A stretch of DNA of 22,458 nt from JBFYKJ01 sp041306005 (lineage in GTDB: Archaea > Altiarchaeota > Altiarchaeia > JAFGQM01): the NCBI GenBank assembly GCA_041306005.1, contig JBFYKJ010000018.1, forward strand, positions 1-22,458, read 5' to 3'. Positions 20,942 to 22,458 of the stretch are shown in pieces (positions within the stretch are counted from its first letter, which is position 1; each line of letters opens with the position of its first letter). Both the position numbers and the translations under genes were made by a program. The notes below the pieces were generated by a model, which saw only the letters and a list, made by a program, of their open reading frames with translations, had not been told where the DNA came from and made no database searches.

Positions 20942-21271
20942 TCACCTCATCGCCTTGAGGGCGCATTGGGCGCATGTTTTTTTCTCCACTTCTGCCGCCG
21001 AGGTTATCTCCTTGCCGCAGAAACGGCACTTGGCGCTCTCCTGGCCGAGCCGCCCAAGGGCGCACTCGGTGCAGACGCCGGCTTTCTTCTCGTCGCCCGT
21101 GGAAAGCGGCCTTTGGCAGAACCTGCACTTCTTCTGGAAGGTGTCGCCAGTGCCGCGTATCCGGTCGCCGGCGTACTTTGCCCTCTCCGCGGTGTTGATG
21201 CCGTGCTCTACGCCCCTGGTCGTCTTGTCCACGGTGCTAGCTATTTTGCCAAGCGAGTCGAATAGGCCCAT
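20942..21271 (-). CDS. Double zinc-ribbon protein (109 aa)
   Basis: The N-terminal 45 residues are an amphipathic helical segment (MGLFDSLGKIASTVDKTTRG). Two CxxC...CxxC zinc knuckles follow: C49, C52, C67, C70 (CRFC and CTEC) and C82, C85, C100, C103 (CRFC and CAQC). The family is not recognised; such zinc ribbons mediate protein or nucleic-acid contacts. A TATA-like box lies 24 nt upstream of the ATG. The kinase gene starts 41 bp downstream on the same strand, so the protein is probably part of the signalling operon. The zinc sites are clear; the role is unknown. Confidence 0.8.
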   Translation of the reverse strand: MGLFDSLGKIASTVDKTTRGVEHGINTAERAKYAGDRIRGTGDTFQKKCRFCQRPLSTGDEKKAGVCTECALGRLGQESAKCRFCGKEITSAAEVEKKTCAQCALKAMR

Positions 21272-21289
21272 GTAGTTTTAAAGCCGGCT

Positions 21290-21300
21290 CCAATAAAAAG
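21290..21300 (-). promoter_or_regulatory. TATA-like box for the zinc-ribbon/kinase operon
   Basis: On the minus strand CTTTTTATTGG is centred about 24 nt before the ATG at 21271, which suits a leaderless transcript. It probably drives the zinc ribbon, kinase, receiver and KaiC-like genes together. Confidence 0.5.
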
Positions 21301-21355
21301 CTGGAAAGGCCCGATGGGCGGGCCGCAATGCCAAAAAACCCGGGCTGCAAACAAT

Positions 21356-22458
21356 ATGGGCACCAACGCCGAGTTAGCAAAGATCTTCAGGGACACGGCC
21401 CTCATGCTGGAGCTGGAGGGCGTCAATTGGAAGCCGCGGGCGTATGAGCAGGCGGCTTTCGGGATAGAGACTTATCCCGAGGACGCGCGGGAGGTCTATA
21501 GCGAGGCTGTCAAGAGAGGCGGGGCTAATGGGGGCAAGAAAGCCCTTGAGGCCATACCCGGCATCGGGCCCGCGCTGGCGGGCCACATAATCGAGTACAT
21601 AACTAGGGGGAAGATCAAGCGCGTGGAAGAACTGCGCAAGAAATACCCCGCGGAGCTAACGGGCCTGATGGACATCGAAGGCATCGGGCCAAAGAAGGTC
21701 ATCATCCTCTTCAAACATCTCGGGATAAAATCCGCCGCGGATTTAAGGAAAGCCATAAAAGCCCACAAGATACAAAAGCTCCCGGGCTTCGGAGCTAAAG
21801 CAGAGCAAAACATGCTTGAGGCGCTCGAGTTCAGGGAGAAGGCGGTAGGGAGGATGCTCCTTGGCGAGGCCGACGGGGCTGCGGCTGAGCTTGTTGGCTA
21901 CCTGAAGAAGAACGCTCCGGTGCAGAGGATTGACCTGGTGGGCTCCTTAAGGAGGATGAAGGAGACAATCGGGGATTTGGATATACTTGTCATCTCGAAT
22001 AAGCCCCAAGGGGTCATGGACGCCTTCACCTCGATGCCGAGCGTGATGAGGGTGGTGGCCAAGGGGGCGACGAAGAGCACCGTGATACTCAAGCAGCCGC
22101 CGGCCCACGTGGACGTGAGAGTAGTCCCAAACGAGAGCTATGCCGCTGCAATGAACTACTTCACGGGCAGCAAGGAGCACAATGTGGTCCTGCGGCAGGA
22201 GGCGATAAACAAGGGTTTAAAGCTTTCCGAATACGGGCTGTTTGAGAGGAATAGCGGGAAGGCGCTTCCATGCAAAAACGAGGAGGATTTGTATAAGAGG
22301 CTCGGCATGTCTTATGTGCCGCCCGAGATGAGGGAGAACCGCGGGGAAATAGACCTGGCGAAGAAAGACTTCGCGAAGAAGGGGACCCTGCCCAAGCTCG
22401 TTGCAGCTAAAGACATCCGCGGCGATTTGCACACGCACACCATTTACAGCGACGGTGA
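21356..22458 (+). CDS. polX: DNA polymerase X family with PHP domain (3' end outside window)
   Basis: The first 367 codons of a PolX-type repair polymerase are present, and the frame is open to the window edge. The start at 21356 gives MGTNAELAKIFRDTALMLELEG, the usual PolX opening; an in-frame ATG at 21314 would add 14 residues. Helix-hairpin-helix motifs are IPGIGPALAGHI (about 67-78) and IEGIGPKKV (about 107-115). The nucleotidyltransferase core has GSLRRMKETIGDLDILV, with the catalytic GDLD near residue 205, and HVDVRVV further on. YFTGSKEHNV (about 264-273) is the dNTP-binding region. The visible end, DLHTHTIYSDG, opens the PHP domain, which has 3'-5' exonuclease or AP-processing activity in related enzymes. 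The likely role is gap-filling in base excision repair. It is divergent from the zinc-ribbon gene. Confidence 0.95.
   Translation, partial: MGTNAELAKIFRDTALMLELEGVNWKPRAYEQAAFGIETYPEDAREVYSEAVKRGGANGGKKALEAIPGIGPALAGHIIEYITRGKIKRVEELRKKYPAELTGLMDIEGIGPKKVIILFKHLGIKSAADLRKAIKAHKIQKLPGFGAKAEQNMLEALEFREKAVGRMLLGEADGAAAELVGYLKKNAPVQRIDLVGSLRRMKETIGDLDILVISNKPQGVMDAFTSMPSVMRVVAKGATKSTVILKQPPAHVDVRVVPNESYAAAMNYFTGSKEHNVVLRQEAINKGLKLSEYGLFERNSGKALPCKNEEDLYKRLGMSYVPPEMRENRGEIDLAKKDFAKKGTLPKLVAAKDIRGDLHTHTIYSDG

Overview
The window looks archaeal. Genes are preceded by AT-rich TATA-like boxes, often 24-35 nt before the start codon, which suggests leaderless transcripts. Family content is typically archaeal: an Lrp/AsnC regulator, a COG2426 membrane protein, a bipartite lipoate ligase of the Thermoplasma LplA/LplB type, a soluble PAS histidine kinase with a stand-alone receiver, and PolX with a PHP domain. 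Arg codons are mainly AGG and third positions are G/C-rich. The very Cys-rich repeat protein with CGNGVC-type modules resembles surface proteins of small-genome (DPANN-like) archaea, but placement to phylum is a guess. No rRNA, tRNA, CRISPR array, IS element or integrase was seen. No gene-free stretch exceeds 300 bases; the longest (2339-2520) is a promoter/leader region.

Layout. 1-2332: a truncated Lrp/AsnC regulator (-), an unrecognised 205-aa protein (+), a COG2426 membrane protein and an AIR-synthase/HypE/SelD-like protein (both -). 2521-5877: a giant secreted, membrane-anchored protein with about 150 cysteines in four repeat types. 5930-7823 (-): a CPA2 cation/proton antiporter followed by endonuclease III. 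7903-8220: a small basic protein. 8269-8724 (-): a membrane protein with a C-terminal winged helix, divergent from the next block. 8833-15377 (+): a compact run of seven genes, namely an anchored thioredoxin-fold protein, a double-thioredoxin/CcdA-DsbD fusion, a GcvH-like lipoyl carrier, a single-Cys NAD(P)H flavoprotein disulfide reductase, an AhpD-like CxxC protein, LipA and LplA. 15382-16819 (-): three charged, unrecognised proteins. 16870-17157 (+): LplB, the second half of the lipoate ligase. 17173-18351 (-): iron-dependent alcohol dehydrogenase. 18415-21271 (-): a signalling operon (double zinc ribbon, PAS histidine kinase, receiver, KaiC-like protein with a degenerate P-loop). 21356-end (+): PolX, cut by the window edge.

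The most interesting block is 8269-17157. It holds everything needed to make, attach, reduce and use a protein-bound lipoyl group next to a transmembrane thiol transporter and extracytoplasmic thioredoxin folds. No glycine-cleavage or 2-oxoacid dehydrogenase subunits are in view. My hypothesis is a lipoyl-based thiol relay: NAD(P)H to flavoprotein to lipoyl-H protein, then to AhpD (cytosol) and/or the CcdA-like channel and exported thioredoxin folds. It may be controlled by the divergent membrane winged-helix protein, whose outside loop carries a CxC, through a GTTTCA-N5-TGAAAC operator. The Cys-rich surface protein 3 kb upstream is a plausible, unproven client. Gene identities are well supported; the relay is inference.
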